Shown: positions 32,915 to 45,214 of the stretch, piece by piece | Numbering within the stretch: the first letter of the stretch is position 1 | Layout of the letters: each line of letters opens with the position of its first letter | Assembly (NCBI RefSeq): GCF_921293095.1 | Contig: NW_025791658.1 | Coordinates: 4,092,001 to 4,156,000, forward strand | Origin: Ischnura elegans | Taxonomy: Eukaryota; Arthropoda; Insecta; Odonata; Coenagrionidae | Direction of reading: 5' to 3' | DNA length: 64,000 bases | Notes under the pieces: generated by a model | What the model was told of the DNA's origin: nothing | The model's input: the letters and a program-made list of their open reading frames with translations, nothing else | Databases searched by the model: none | Position numbers and translations under genes: made by a program

Positions 32915-33270
32915 GGACGGTAGTTGCCAGGGTCATGTCTGTTTCCCTTTTCGAATATGGGTTGTAACGCTTGCAATTTACCAGTCAAGCAGTACCTTTC
33001 CTTAAGATAGTGACTTCTTTAATATTATTTCTAAGCAAGGTGCTATCTGTGGAGATAACTCCTTGAGACCCCCTCATGGTATTCCCTAAAGAAACCTCGG
33101 TTGAATGTTTTTTTCCCTGAAGCTCTCTCGCGTACTAAATAAAGGTTTTGGATTTTCTTCGACCAATTCAGCGAGTACTTTTTTCTTCAAGTACCACGTT
33201 GCTGTTCGCATTGATTTCTTGGTTATTTAGCGTTGTTCGAGGTAACAATCTTCAGCTTCAAGATATCCTT
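32915..33270 (-). pseudogene. Non-LTR RT relic (N-terminal RT part)
   Basis: Read on the minus strand in mixed frames: a LKELSPQIAPCLEIILKKSL segment, then IASVTTHIRKGK and DPGNYRPIS-like residues at 32920, the classic start of a jockey/CR1-type RT. The 33215-33250 part matches 40320-40360 inverted, so the same family occurs there. Confidence 0.75.
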
Positions 33271-33597
33271 CGATGTATAACATTACGTAATGGACCTTCT
33301 GTATCCGTTGTATAGTTTTCTCGGTTTAATATGTTACCTTCTGAAATCGCTGTTGTACCAGCGTGGTTCCAAGGCCGTAGCCAGAAAATATTTTCGAGGG
33401 GGTTTTTATGGAATAGTAGACAAACATAAAATTATTTTTATAAGATAAATAAAATAGCGTATGCAGTTAAATATACACATTTACTAAAAACCCTAAAAGG
33501 AAAATACAAATATATTATTATAAAATTAACTTTAGCCATCTAGCTTTCTTTGTAGTGAACAATGATATTTTTTATATATTTTACCTATTTCTATTGA

Positions 33598-34945
33598 GAT
33601 AAAGCAGTTTTACTCTCTCGTTGCTTCCCAACCAAGAAAATGCAGTGTGTATTACCAGTGTTTTTAGGTGAATGATTGATTTTCGTTCCACCTGGAGGTA
33701 ATTAACTGCGCGTGCGCTAGTTAGGGTGGACTCGGATGATCGGTTTCTGCCTAGTGGTTCCTCTGATCGAGCTATTTGTGAGCAAACGTTTATTTGAGAA
33801 CGGAAAAATATAGTTATTTAAGGACACGTGTCCCATTTGTACCAACTCCGTGCATTCCGAAGTTAGTATCCATTCCATAAGTCTCCCGAAGGACACTTTG
33901 ACATCTTGGCAATGTTTTCGATCCGGTCGAAAATTGCTCTCTTACTTGTGGTAAAATATGTCGGTGAAATCTTCCCAAAATTCCTCTTACAATTACTTAA
34001 TTAACTCCTCGGTGTCGATGCCAATTCTGCGGTGGATTTGCTTGCTTTTCATGATTTGGGGGGGGGGGATTGGATGGTGTCACTTCGGGGGACCGGGAAA
34101 TGTTTTCAAAAAAGACATGTCCGAAATACATTTTACATCAATTTGTCACTTAAAATTTAACTCAAAGCAGATGCAAGTACTATAAGTCAAAACTAGACAA
34201 TATATTTAGATTTTTTTGTTTATCTGAGGCATTGGGGGGGGGGTTATATTTCCCTCTCATCCCCCCATAATATCGCCACTAAAACATATAAAGTAAATAG
34301 AGATGGAATATTCTGTGAAATGCTTGGCTGAATTTTATTCCCTTGCTACACTCGCAAAGAGAAATTAACTATTTCGATGTACGAAATGAGATTGAGAAAC
34401 TATAACGTGTAGAAGGTCTAGCATTCCTGCTCTATTTCATAAAGTGCATTACAATATTACTTGGCTACAATTCTTTATTGCTGTACACTTCGTCAACTAC
34501 TCGTCCCTAATTGTAAGAGGAATTTTGGGAAGATTTCACCGGCATATTTTACCACAAAAAAGAGAGCAATTTTCGACCGGATCGAAAACATTGCCAAGAT
34601 GTCAAAGTGTCCTTCGGGAGACTTATGGAATGGATACTAACTTCGGAATGCACGGAGTTGGTACAAATGGGACACGTGTCCTTAAATAACTATATTTTTC
34701 CGTTCTCAAATAAAGTATAGCTCGCAAATAGCACGATCAGAGGAATCAGAAACCGATCGTTCGAGTCCACCCTAACTAATTAATTACCTCCCGGTTTAAC
34801 AAAAGACTATCATTAATCTAATAACACCGCATTTTATTACATCTCCTACAGGTGGAACGAAAATATATCATTTATCTAAAAGCGCTACTAGAGCGAACAG
34901 CATTTTCTTAGGAAGCAACGAGAATTTGAAGCTGCTTTATTTCAA
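33598..34945. mobile_element. Foldback element with about 400-bp inverted arms
   Basis: Left arm 33598-34012 and right arm 34490-34945 are inverted copies. For example, AAGGACACGTGTCCCATTTG lies at 33820 and its complement at 34665. The arms differ by substitutions and small insertions. The centre holds runs of G near 34058-34080 and 34230-34270 and no transposase. Confidence 0.85.
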
Positions 34946-35039
34946 AAGAGATCGGTAAAATGATTCTTCGTATGTATAAAATATTATAATAAAAAGGCAT
35001 ACTAGATAAGTATGAAAAAAATGTCAAATAAATAAGTTA

Positions 35040-35228
35040 AAAAGAATTAACCACGAAAGCTCCAGTACGCGAGTAAAAACGTAAATAAATTCTAATGACA
35101 CGTTTTACGAAGATACCTTCTGACATAACATACGGCAATAATAGTCGGATGTGCCCAAGTGCCTTTTTTTAAGTCAAAAATGATGTGCCAGAGCCAAAAT
35201 CTTTAAGATTTCGGGCTTGTATCTCCAC
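35040..35228 (+). repeat. 320-390-bp tandem repeat unit, partial
   Basis: A single partial unit (GAAAGCTCCAGTACGCGAG to TATCTCCACG). Confidence 0.7.
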
Positions 35229-35478
35229 GCAGTCGCAGATACATATACGGGGCGCATCGGTCGCGTCCCCCTCCATTTCGGGCCACCTGTATTGCCTATT
35301 ATAAGCAGAACAACAATTGTAACTTTTTTATATCATAAGATAACATCAACTCGAGTATTTACTTAATCAGCTTATATGAAACTTTCTCAAATTTCGCATG
35401 CGACTAATTTTTCATTCCGATAAAAGTTCTCAAGAAATATTTTACGTTCCGTCTTGAGTTTTTTCTGTATCCGCTACC
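35228..35478. mobile_element. Short MITE, copy of the 15228-15466 family
   Basis: GTCGCAGATACATATACGGG opens it and TTTTCTGTATCCGCTAC closes it. It is inserted in the tandem repeat unit. Confidence 0.5.
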
Positions 35479-35479
35479 T

Positions 35480-37355
35480 CCCCCTAAACTGTTGAACATG
35501 AACTTCCTTACAAGATAGCCATTAACCATAGTGTTGTGTACTTATTTTTCATTCATATAGAAGTTCTCAAGAAATATTTTGGCCACCCTTGTGTGTATTT
35601 TGTATCCACAAACGACCCCTAGCTGGTACAGACGTACTTCCTTATAAGATACCCTTTAACCATAGTGTTGTTTGTGTGACAGTGTCTTTTGAAGATTTAC
35701 GTTTATCCAAGATCCTCAGAGTAATTAGGTTTATAGCAACTGCACCAACAAGGGCGTACCCTGGATGGTAACTAAGGGGTGGGGGCAAGCCATATTCTTG
35801 GGGGAGGTAGTACCTGGGATTTATGAGATTATTTCCTTAAAAAAATAGTTTTATTTTTGTTACATATCTTATATTTAATGTATTTAATTTTTCGTGGGTT
35901 TGAAGAAAATTTGTGGAATACTTTCGTTTCAGTTCAGTACTGATTTTGCATAAAGACTTTTGCGATTTTAGCTACTATGGCGGGGCAGCTGCCCCCCCAC
36001 CCCTCCCTAGGTACGCCTATGTATGCCTATAATCATTTAAGGCTAAATATGCTTCAATTTTTCGTAATTGTGTTAGGCTTCGAAATCTGTTCGTTTTTAG
36101 TTAGTTACATAGTCAGTGGATGAACTAGAAGCTTTCGTTTTTAATGCTAGCTTTATTTTATATATAATTCACTGGTTTCAGTAATCGCTCTTTGTTTAGG
36201 AAATCAAGTAGGTGACAACGTCACAGCTGTGCTTTCTTATATAATGGTGGAATACTCTCGATATTTCAGCTACAAATGTGGAAAAATCAGAGAGAGGTGA
36301 TGGTGAATTTAAGGATAGATGCAACAGTTGTGAAAAAGTGAATTTAACAATAGTGAATCATGTGGAAAGTGCTGTTGTATCACTTATTATTGTTTTATTA
36401 TCAGCTGATTTTAATATGCTCACTGTAATTTTAATAGACCCTGAAATGTGCAGATACACTTAATCTTATTTGTGTGAAAACACTTCTTACCTATAAAGTC
36501 AACAATTTGTATTAAATACCACATGATAAATATTGCAAAATTTTTTTCATGGATATTGCATAAAATATTTGTAGTGAATCGTATATGTTGGGTTACTTTA
36601 TTGATGTTCGGAGAAACGCTTTGTTTTCACGCAACCAATTCAAGTCGACTGCCCGTGATATAATTCAATAAAATTCCAGTTTTAATTGTAGAAGGTAGGG
36701 AATAGCGGGGGAAAATAATTTCGACTCGTAGCATTTTTTTGTACACATTGTACAATTGAGTAAATGAGCGTCAGATCAGAATATATTGTATTACTATGGT
36801 CAAATCATACATGACCATTGGTCATGTATGATTTTCATTGAAAGCTATAACATTTTTTTTATTACCGAGTTAGTGGGTTATCACAAACCTGAAAATATTC
36901 AATAATCGACCTGATAGCCCACATTGAAGATGTTTTCGTCGCACGTCAAGTGTTTTAAAAAAATTGTGCATTGTTAATAAGAATGCATTAAGGAAAATGT
37001 TGGCTATTCGTAGTAAAAATGCGCATTATGTTATTGTTTACGTACTGTCGATGAAGCAAGCTTGTGCTTTACATATTAAGCTCAAAATTTAATTTCAACC
37101 CAATTCGCTTAACTAGTTAAGTATTCATCACTTATACTACAATAATTTATACTATAATACTATAATAAAGTAGATGTCATTTCAATCGAAGCTGTTATTC
37201 CATTTCTCAGTACGTGATTAGGTTACTTTATCTTCGGAAAAACAATTCAACATCGCAATACGCACGTTTTCTGGGGTGAAATACCGAATACCCAATTTCG
37301 GGAGACGGTGTAATACTATTACACCCCCACCATGTGCGATTCGCCGTTCAGAATA
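35480..37355. other. No gene recognised; one short palindrome
   Basis: AT-rich. CATACATGACCATTGGTCATGTATG at 36807-36831 is a short perfect palindrome (centre CCATTGG-like). The frame 36278-36463 has no recognised domain. Confidence 0.5.
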
Positions 37356-37358
37356 CTG

Positions 37359-38026
37359 AATAGGGTGGTTTCCTATTATTTTTTTATTGCCTAAATCGAA
37401 AGATTATTACTCCTGGAGTACGTATTTCACGCTTTCAGATTTTTAAATGACGATATATATTTTTCGCGATTAAATGAAAAGTGAAAATTTTCAAGCGCGC
37501 GAAAACGCGACGCGTAAGTATGAATGCCGGGAAATCTCTCCGTGTGACGCATTTCTGGTTCCCGCTGCCGCCCTGTGAGGTGACCTTGAGGCGAGTTGAG
37601 CGCTGATACGACGCAGGCTGCTAGCGAGTAGCTGAGTACCCCGCTGGCTGGTAGCGCTTTGCTTAAATAAGGATTATTAATACCTTATCAAATGAAGAAA
37701 ACTTTCCGACCTTAGCCAGTTTTAATAAGTGATTATTAAGACATGTTTCCCTGAGCTCTGCGCCTCATGCATGCATTGGTAACCTCAGACGATGTATAAC
37801 TCCTATCCTCTCGTATAGAAACTAGGTCCCTGTGACGTCACGTGGAGTGGCATCGCATGGGCGCCAATCTAGCCCTTTTCAAATGAGAATAAAAATGGAC
37901 CATTGCCATTCGTCTAACCCGGTATTTCTATAACAAAATAATTTGTATATTATGAATACACTAATGGTGGGTAAGGAATCGCAATCAATGCCTTTCGTTT
38001 TCTTTGATGAAGGAAACCACCCTATT
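37359..38026 (+). mobile_element. MITE-A
   Basis: Complete forward copy AATAGGGTGGTTTCC to GGAAACCACCCTATT. CGTTCAGAATACTG to the left and CGTTCAGAATACCG at 38093 are alike, but the latter is not adjacent. Confidence 0.95.
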
Positions 38027-38194
38027 GTGCACCGGCGCTTGAGAAATTTTGAGAATTTCTCCTTCGAGTGTAATAAAACACGAATTACACCCGTTCAGAA
38101 TACCGTATTGCTGCATTGGTGCAATGCGGTATATGATTACACCTTCTGGTGCAATATCGGCGAATATCGCGGTGTAGTTCCATCCAGAATAGCA

Positions 38195-40055
38195 AACTTA
38201 TAGCTGACTTCTACAATGCATTTCCTTGAGGCAAAAATGACGTCACAGGGCGAAAATATTCGAGATCTGAGTCTTGTATCTCCACTGCGAGAATAACGTG
38301 TAAGAAGGTATCCTTATTAGTGCCCTACTTGACTTGACATGTTGCCATTGGCGGAAGATTACGCAGTCTGCTGCAAATAGAGTGGTTTCCTATTATTTTT
38401 TTATTGCCTATATCGGAAGATTATTACTCCTGGAGTACGTATTTCACGCTTTTAGATTTTTAAATGACGATATCTATTTTTCGCGATTAAATGAAAAGTG
38501 AAAATTTTCAAGCGTGCGAAAACGCGACGGGTAAGGAAATCTCTCCGTGTGACGTATTTCTGGTTCCCCCTCCCGCCTTGTGAGGTGACCTTGATCGAGG
38601 CTCTGAGCGCTGATAGGACGCAGGATGCTAGAGGGTAGCTGAGTACCTTGCTGTCTGGTAGCGCTTGACTTCAATAAGGATTATTAATACCTTATCAAAC
38701 GAAGAAAACTTTCCGACCTTAGCCAGTTTTAATAGGTGATTATTAAGACATGTTTCCCTGAGCTCTGTGCCTCATGCATGCATTGGTAATCTCAGACGAT
38801 GTATAACTCCTATCTAGTCATATAGAAACTAGGTCCTTGTGACGTCACGTGGAGCGGCATCGCATGGCCCTTTTCAAATGAGGATAAAAATGGACCATTG
38901 CCATTCGTCTAAACCGGTATTTCAAAAACGAAATAATTTGTATATTATGAATACAGTAATTGTGGGTAACAAATCGCAATCAATGCCTTTCGGTTTCTTT
39001 GATGAAGGAAACTACCCTATTGCTTCGTTTCTATGGAGTGGTACTCAGCTAAAAAATTATGAGCTTAAGGGTTGCATTACGACTGTAGCCAGCAGTTATG
39101 GGGACGGACCATAAGGCAGCCGTTCAGTGAACAGTCAACAACCACGAAATCAGAGGAACACGTGAAAAAAATTAAACAAAGTCTAATGATACCATTGGAA
39201 AGATACCTTCTGAAGTATCATACGTCGCTAATAGCTGAAATGCCTTTTCTTAAGGAAAACAATGATGTCCCAGAGTCAAAATATTCGAAATTGGAGGCTT
39301 TTATCTCCACGGCGAGAAGAACCTGTAAGAAGGTATGCCTGTAAGTTGCCCTACTTGACTTTAGCAGTTGTCGTTGATGGACAACTACTCACCCTCCTTC
39401 TAAATGCTTTGTTTGCCATATTCTGGCGTGGTACTCGGCGGAAACAGATCAGTGAATAGACATTAACCACGAAAGCTGCAGAACGCGAGAAAAAAGTAAA
39501 CAAATTCTAATGATTCCATGCACGAAAATACCTTCTTAATTATCATGCGACACTGATAGCTGAAATTCCCATTCTTAAGGAAAAAAGATGTCCCAGGGCC
39601 AAAATCCTCGAGATTTGTGTCTTGTACCCCCACAGAGAGTATAACATGTAAAAAGGTATGCCTGTAAGTTGCCCTACTTGAATTTAGCTGTTGCCATTTG
39701 CGGAAGACTACTCAGCCTCCTTGTAAATGCTTTGTTTGCGATTGTCTGGCGCGGAACTCAGCGAGAAGATGTCAGTGAATAGACATTAACCACGAAAGCT
39801 ACAAAACGCGAGGAAAAAAGTAAACAAATTCTAATTATACCATTTACGAAGATACCTTCTGACATAACATGCGACACTAATAGCTGAAATGCCTTTTCTT
39901 AAGGCAAAAATGACGTCCCAATGCCAAATTCATCGATATTTGAGTCTTGTATCTCCACGGCGATAATAACCTAAAAGAAAGTATACTTATAAGTTGCCCT
40001 ACTTGACTTGAGCTGCTGCCATTGGCGGAAAACTACTCAACTACCTTCTTGACTT
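38195..40055 (+). repeat. 320-390-bp tandem repeat, cluster 3, split by MITE-A
   Basis: GTAAGAAGGTAT-type anchors lie at about 38300, 39325, 39649 and 39972. The first gap, after removing the 646-bp MITE-A, is again one or two unit lengths. Confidence 0.85.
38376..39021 (+). mobile_element. MITE-A inserted in a tandem repeat unit
   Basis: AATAGAGTGGTTTCC to GGAAACTACCCTATT, in the place where other units read AAATGCTTTG. Confidence 0.95.
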
Positions 40056-40059
40056 CATT

Positions 40060-40465
40060 AAATTTGGCGAGATGCTTTATGAATTATTCATAACTACATC
40101 AAAGGACGAAAACACAAATGTGACATGGAAACACTTCTTGGAAATTCTGCGCCAAGTAATCAACGAACATATTCCGCAAAAACTGATATGTGATAATAAG
40201 AAACCACGCTGGCACAACAACGACGTCAGAAGGGAACTTTGGAAAAAACTATACATTGGACACAGAAAGTCCATCACGTAATGTAACAATCGAAGGATCT
40301 TGACGCTGAAGAAAGTTACCTTGAACAACGCTAAATGACCAAGAAGTCAATGCGAACTGCAATGCGAATGTTAAAGAAAAAAGTACTCGGTGAATTACTC
40401 GAAGAAAATCCGAAATCTTGGGGCAAGCTCTGGTCTGGAAGGGAAAAAGCAATGCCCTAGGGGGG
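40060..40465 (+). pseudogene. Non-LTR element relic between endonuclease and RT
   Basis: TWKHFLEILRQVINEHIPQK, then KPRWHNNDVRRELWKK, is the linker before the RT in jockey/CR1-type elements (F-x-x-x-I-x-x-x-I-P pattern, K-P-x-W-x-N-x-x-x-R). After a stop, KKSMRTAMRMLKKKVLGE and LLEENPKSWGKLW continue in another frame. It follows tandem repeat cluster 3 directly. Confidence 0.75.
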
Positions 40466-40515
40466 GGCAAGCCAAGTTGTGAAATTTTAGCATGGGAATG
40501 GTGAATGAAACCAAC

Positions 40516-41184
40516 AATAGGGTGGTTTCCTATTATTTTTTTATTGCCTTAATCGAAAGATTATTACTCCCGGAGTACGTATTTCACGCTTTCAGATTTT
40601 TAAATGAAAATATCTATTTTTCGCGATTAAATGAAAAGTGAAAATTTTCAAGCGCGCGAAAAAGCGACGCTCAAGTATGAATGCCGGGAAATATCTCCGT
40701 ACGTCGTATTTCTGGTTCCCCCTCCCGCCCGGTGAGGTGACCTTGAGGCGAGGCTTAGCGCTGATACGTCGCAGGCTGCCAGCAGGTAGCTGAGTACCTT
40801 GCTGAATGGTAGCGCTTGGCTTAAAAAAGGTTTATTAATACCTTATCAAACGAAGAAAACTTTCCGACCTTAGCCAGTTTTAGTAGGTGATTATTAAGAC
40901 ATGTTTCCCTGAGCTCTGTGCCACATGCATGCATTGGTAACCTCAGACGATGTATAACTCCTATCCTCTCGTGTAGAAACTAGGTCCCTGTGACGTTACG
41001 TGGAGTGGAATCGCATGGGCGCCAGTCTGGCCTTTTTCAAATGAGGATAAAATTTGACCCTTGCCATTCGTCTAAACCGGTATTTCAAAAACCAAATAAT
41101 TTGTGTATTATGAATACACTAATGGTGGGTAACGAATCGAAATCAATGCCTTTCGTTTTCTTTGATGAAGGAAACTACCCTATT
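40516..41184 (+). mobile_element. MITE-A
   Basis: Complete forward copy. Its CRE is mutated (TGACGTTACGTGG). Confidence 0.95.
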
Positions 41185-41419
41185 TAAGAAAATTATAACA
41201 GCGCTTTATTAGTTTATGAGATTATTTCCTTGATAAAATAGTTTTATTTTAGTTACATATGTTACATAGTTATATAACACATAGCAACACATGTAATTAT
41301 TCGTGGGTTTAAAGAAAATTTGTTGAATACTTTCTTTTCAATGCCGTACTGATTTTGCTTAAAAAGAAATTTTGCGAATTTTTCCTTCTAGGGGGGGGCA
41401 GCTGCCCATGCTTGAAACC

Positions 41420-41481
41420 AAGGTCGGTAAAAGCCTTGCTCTTTTACTGGTCAGTAAAAGGGCAAGGCTTTTACTGACCTT
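41420..41481. repeat. Near-perfect 30-bp hairpin
   Basis: AAGGTCGGTAAAAGCC at the left and GGCTTTTACTGACCTT at the right, with arms of 30 bases and only a two-base centre. Confidence 0.95.
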
Positions 41482-41750
41482 GCTTGAAACCAAATTAGAC
41501 GAGTACGTCACTTGTCTAATTCTCAATAGTCAAAGAGGGAAAACGAATGGTAAAATATGTATAGCTCATTAAAGAACAAAGAAGATATAATTCAACAAAA
41601 ATTTATATTTTCCATGCGTCAAATTTCCTTAAGTAACAATTTGGGCTGTTAAAAGGAACACCAATAGCACTTTATCTGCCTAATCCATTTCTGCTCATCC
41701 GTCATCACTCTCTGCTGCATCTTACTTTCTCCTGTAACCAAAGGAAAAAA

Positions 41751-42428
41751 TCCTCTATATTATTTCCACTGTATAGATACCTTTTTCTCAACTTATAACC
41801 GAACTCCACAAATGAGGTACCAAAATGCACACAATTTATCAGAGAACATGCGACGCCACATCTAACTTCCTAAATATTGCTATTGTTTCCTAAAATTGGT
41901 TTTTAAAAATTAAAAAGAAATCGATCTTAAAAAATCTTGCCGGAATCGATTTAAAAAAATCGATTCCGGCAAGATTGTCCTCATTCCAAGAGTAGTTTAC
42001 GCCGTCGGATCCCACCATGCCTTTTAATTTGACTCGCAGAAAATTTTCCATTAAGGTTTCCTATGCGATGACTGTTAACAAGGCTCAGGGTCAGACTTTG
42101 CAAAGAGCTGGCTTATTCCTGCCTGACCATGTATTCTCTCATGGCCAACTTTATGTAGCATTCTCTAGGGTAAGATCTTTTCAAAATATTTTTGTAAATA
42201 TTAAGGAAAACGCTAAACAAGTATTAACGGAGGATAGTGTAATTACTTTCAATGTTGTGTTTAAAGAGGTCCTCTGACCTCAATTTGTACATGAACATTC
42301 CATTTAAATTTGTACATAAGACCCTGCCTTTTTTTCTACATTTTAAAATTAGAAACGCGCCTATCCCTCTGTGGACCTGCATTGAAAAGAGCGGGGGAAG
42401 CCCGCTGGGAGCAGGCGCATCACTCTCG
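41751..42428 (+). mobile_element. Non-autonomous Helitron with helicase fragment
   Basis: Starts TCCTCTATATTATTTCC after A. At 42017-42277 the frame carries MTVNKAQGQT and LYVAFSRVRS and ends VVFKEVL. A one-base deletion near 42003 separates it from the upstream VLIPRV segment. A palindrome GCCGGAATCGATT...AATCGATTCCGGC lies at 41940-41972. The terminal hairpin and CACTCTCG end it. Confidence 0.85.
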
Positions 42429-42599
42429 ATATTGGATAAAAGATAACTATTTGATACTTCATTATAAATAATTATTTTATATAGTAGAATTTATTTATAC
42501 AAGTACTTGGGGAATAACATATACTTAATGGATTAGTTTTCTGATAAAATGTGTAATAGAACATTCCATTACATATTTATACTTGAAATATGTTAGTGT

Positions 42600-42991
42600 A
42601 CCTGATGCATTCCCGGTAAGCGAGTTCGTAAATTGCGGTACGGAGGTAAGTCACGTGATCCATCACCTTGGGCTACTTGGGCTATCTTCATTTGCGTTTG
42701 TCGTGCCAACCACATCGTATTTCACCGTAGCTCTTGGATGCGTAAAATTTCTTTCTTAACATTTCATTGGTGGATGAAAAATTCTTGCTATCGATTCAAT
42801 TGCATGTGTGATGCTTTTCCGCAAGTTTTCGTGTCTGGAGACGGCTGTATGCCAGCGAAACCTTCCCGAGATAATAAACTCCCGTTTCACTTTTCAGCGA
42901 AAGATTGGCAACCCTAACTGTTGTGGGTGTAGGGAGAATTGGTTTTGTAAACACAAGAATTAATGTTGACGTTCCAATTCGTTCGCAAAAA
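42600..42991 (+). promoter_or_regulatory. Upstream region of the THAP gene
   Basis: Unique sequence with no TE similarity. An in-frame upstream ATG at 42905 would add 29 residues. No TATA box is obvious, so promoter placement is only inferred. Confidence 0.3.
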
Positions 42992-43288
42992 ATGGTTCAG
43001 TACTGCGCGGTTCCGGGTTGTAAAACTACAGGGTCGACTCCTAACGTTTCTTTTCACAGATTTCCCTTCGACAAAGTACTCTGCTTTCAGTGGTCCCTTC
43101 TAACCCGTCGCGATGGGGCAGAACCTAAAGTATCCCCTCATATGCGAGTGTGTTCTAAACATTTTGTGCCCAGCGATTATCGTACTATTAATTCCAAAAG
43201 GAAATACCTGAAGCCGACAGCCATCCCTAGTGTGTTCCCCGATGGATGCTCCGGTAAAAGTAAGGATGCGGACGAACCACGACAACAG
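42992..43288 (+). CDS. THAP-domain protein, first coding exon
   Basis: The first 90 residues form a THAP zinc finger, a C2CH DNA-binding module. C5 and C10 lie in MVQYCAVPGCK, a conserved F-H-R-F-P follows, W34 is present, C54 and H57 lie in HMRVCSKHF, and the closing A-I-P-S-V-F-P corresponds to the AVPTIF box. The domain usually starts at the protein N-terminus, so ATG 42992 is chosen over 42905. After the domain comes a charged linker GKSKDADEPRQQ, and the donor CAG|GTAAGC leaves phase 0. THAP proteins are nuclear DNA-binding factors, many derived from P-element transposases. Here there is no transposase next to it and the exon structure looks like a host gene. Confidence 0.9.
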
Positions 43289-43289
43289 G

Positions 43290-44610
43290 TAAGCTAATTC
43301 CCGAGATCATGTTTCATCAATGGCAACTATTATGATTCAAATGGTGAAGTGCCTAAAATTCCACGTAAATCTGCGATGTTGCACTGTGATATTCTGATAA
43401 TGATCAAAGTGCACTGATTAACTCGGATAACTACACATACGTTTCTCATCTTTTTGGCTTCCATAAAATCCACCTTGTTTACACTAGTGAAAGAAAACAT
43501 CTGTGGTAAATCAAGTATCTGAGTTATTAATCTGGATGCAACTCATTATTTATTAATTCCATCTGTATATATGGATATTTACTATTGCACACACATCAGC
43601 CTTCTTGGCATAACAATCAGGTAATTAGCAACACACACAAAACAGTTGCCAAGAGGCATGTTACTAGAGACACCTAGCAACATAAATAAAATAGATGTAC
43701 AACAACATCCGTCAACATTTGTTACTGCAATTGGAATAATTCAGCGAGATTATTTGATTCCGTATGGGATTGCCTCGATCCACCAAATATTATCAAGAAA
43801 ATCTCCTGATTATAAATCAATTGTCGTACAGGCGAAAGTGTTTCTATATTATATTTAATTCCCACGGCAACACCATTTTACGAGATAGGATGGTTTTTAA
43901 AGATGGCATTTAATAAGTACAGCAAGTTGTATGCAGAAAACATTTAGTGGCGTTAAATATGGATAATAAATACTGTGGGTGATACGTTGTAATTCATGAG
44001 AGTGTATAGTAACAAAAATGTGCATTCTGTTCTAATACAAATACAATAATTCACTGCAGGCAGCACAAGAGGTAACATATTGTCTGGCTTACTCCAAATC
44101 ATTGGAAGAATAAACTACATTAACACCTAGAGATTTTATGAGCCTCTATGATATCAATTACGAAGTATAGGACTTGCTTTGAATGGTTGGGAACCAAATG
44201 AGTGTAGATGTGAAGTATTACCCTAATGTAAAAGGCAAGGCATGGTTCTGTGATAGATTCTGACGGATATGGTCTGATGCTTAGTAAAAGTCTTGATTGA
44301 GCAAGTTCCATAAGGAAGTTCCTTTCTAAGATCCTTTACCGCTTCACGGAAATTAAGGATCCCATCGCACTCCACTCCTATTTCTCGACGATTGTCCTTC
44401 CCATAGTTTTGTATTGCTCCCCAATTTGGTCCATGTCAGCCCCGAATAACCTAAAATCCCTCCAATTGCATCCCCCACTTCTTTGCCAAAATAGTGAGGC
44501 ATAGAGTCCCTCACTTACGCAATATGTCCTCTGATGCTGTATTGTCTTCGCTTTCCTTGTCTGATCTGCAGAATCTCAGACTTAAAACGGACTTCAACTT
44601 TCCACACAAT
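43290..44610. other. THAP intron, no feature recognised
   Basis: The short repeat AAGTCTTGATTGAGCAAGTTCC near 44290 recurs at 46797. No coding signal is seen. Confidence 0.5.
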
Positions 44611-44613
44611 ATC

Positions 44614-44823
44614 TAAAGGCCTGTTTACACGGTACATTAACACGTACCGGTTAATGTCTAAATGTATGAACTCGAGAATGAACCACCCAACTTGTGCGAA
44701 TGCATGCACAGAAAATAGAGCCTGTTCTAATTTGGTTCATGCATTCGTACATGTTCCGTTCTGCTCCACAAAAATCATCCACTCAAACAGACATTAACTC
44801 GTACACGTGTAAACAGACCTTTA
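44614..44823. mobile_element. Small MITE with AAAGGCCTGTTTACACG ends
   Basis: 17-bp inverted ends (AAAGGCCTGTTTACACG / CGTGTAAACAGACCTTT) differ at one position. 210 bp long, no coding. Confidence 0.85.
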
Positions 44824-45212
44824 AACTCGACCTCTGACTGCCCCGAACTCCTGTCTCTGTTGAATTTTAGAATACCGACTCATTCCACCCGCTCGCTATA
44901 ACTACTCCACCTGCCTGTTATTCCCAGAATTTCCCTGACCAAGCGCTCACCTTTATATCGCCTCTCCTCCCTTCAAAACTCACTCCCTCCTTCCATAGAT
45001 CCTTTTTACCTGTCACGCAAAAAATTCACCGATCAAGCTCTGACCCATATGTCTGCTAATTGAATGCTATACTTCCCTACTGGTTAATTCTTTGTTTGTT
45101 TTTATGTTGTTATTGTATTGTGTTCAATTCATGTAATTGTTTAAAATTTCACTGTATACTGGCGTTACGGCTGTATGTGAAATTTACTTAAATAAATAAA
45201 TACATAAAAAAA
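44824..45212 (+). repeat. Possible non-LTR 3' tail
   Basis: Pyrimidine-rich stretch followed by an AT-rich trailer and AAATAAATAAATACATAAAA. Clade unknown. Confidence 0.35.
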
Positions 45213-45214
45213 CA

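Noticed and set aside
34444-34689. Open frame of 81 codons
   Set aside because: It lies in the right arm of the foldback element, and its complement is in the left arm.
40990-41187. Conserved open frame starting MTSRGVESHGRQSGLF in many MITE-A copies (also 7201, 16089, 38839, 4537 minus, 47814 minus, 56400 minus)
   Set aside because: It follows from the nucleotide similarity of the copies. It has no domain, includes the terminal inverted repeat, and is broken in several copies.
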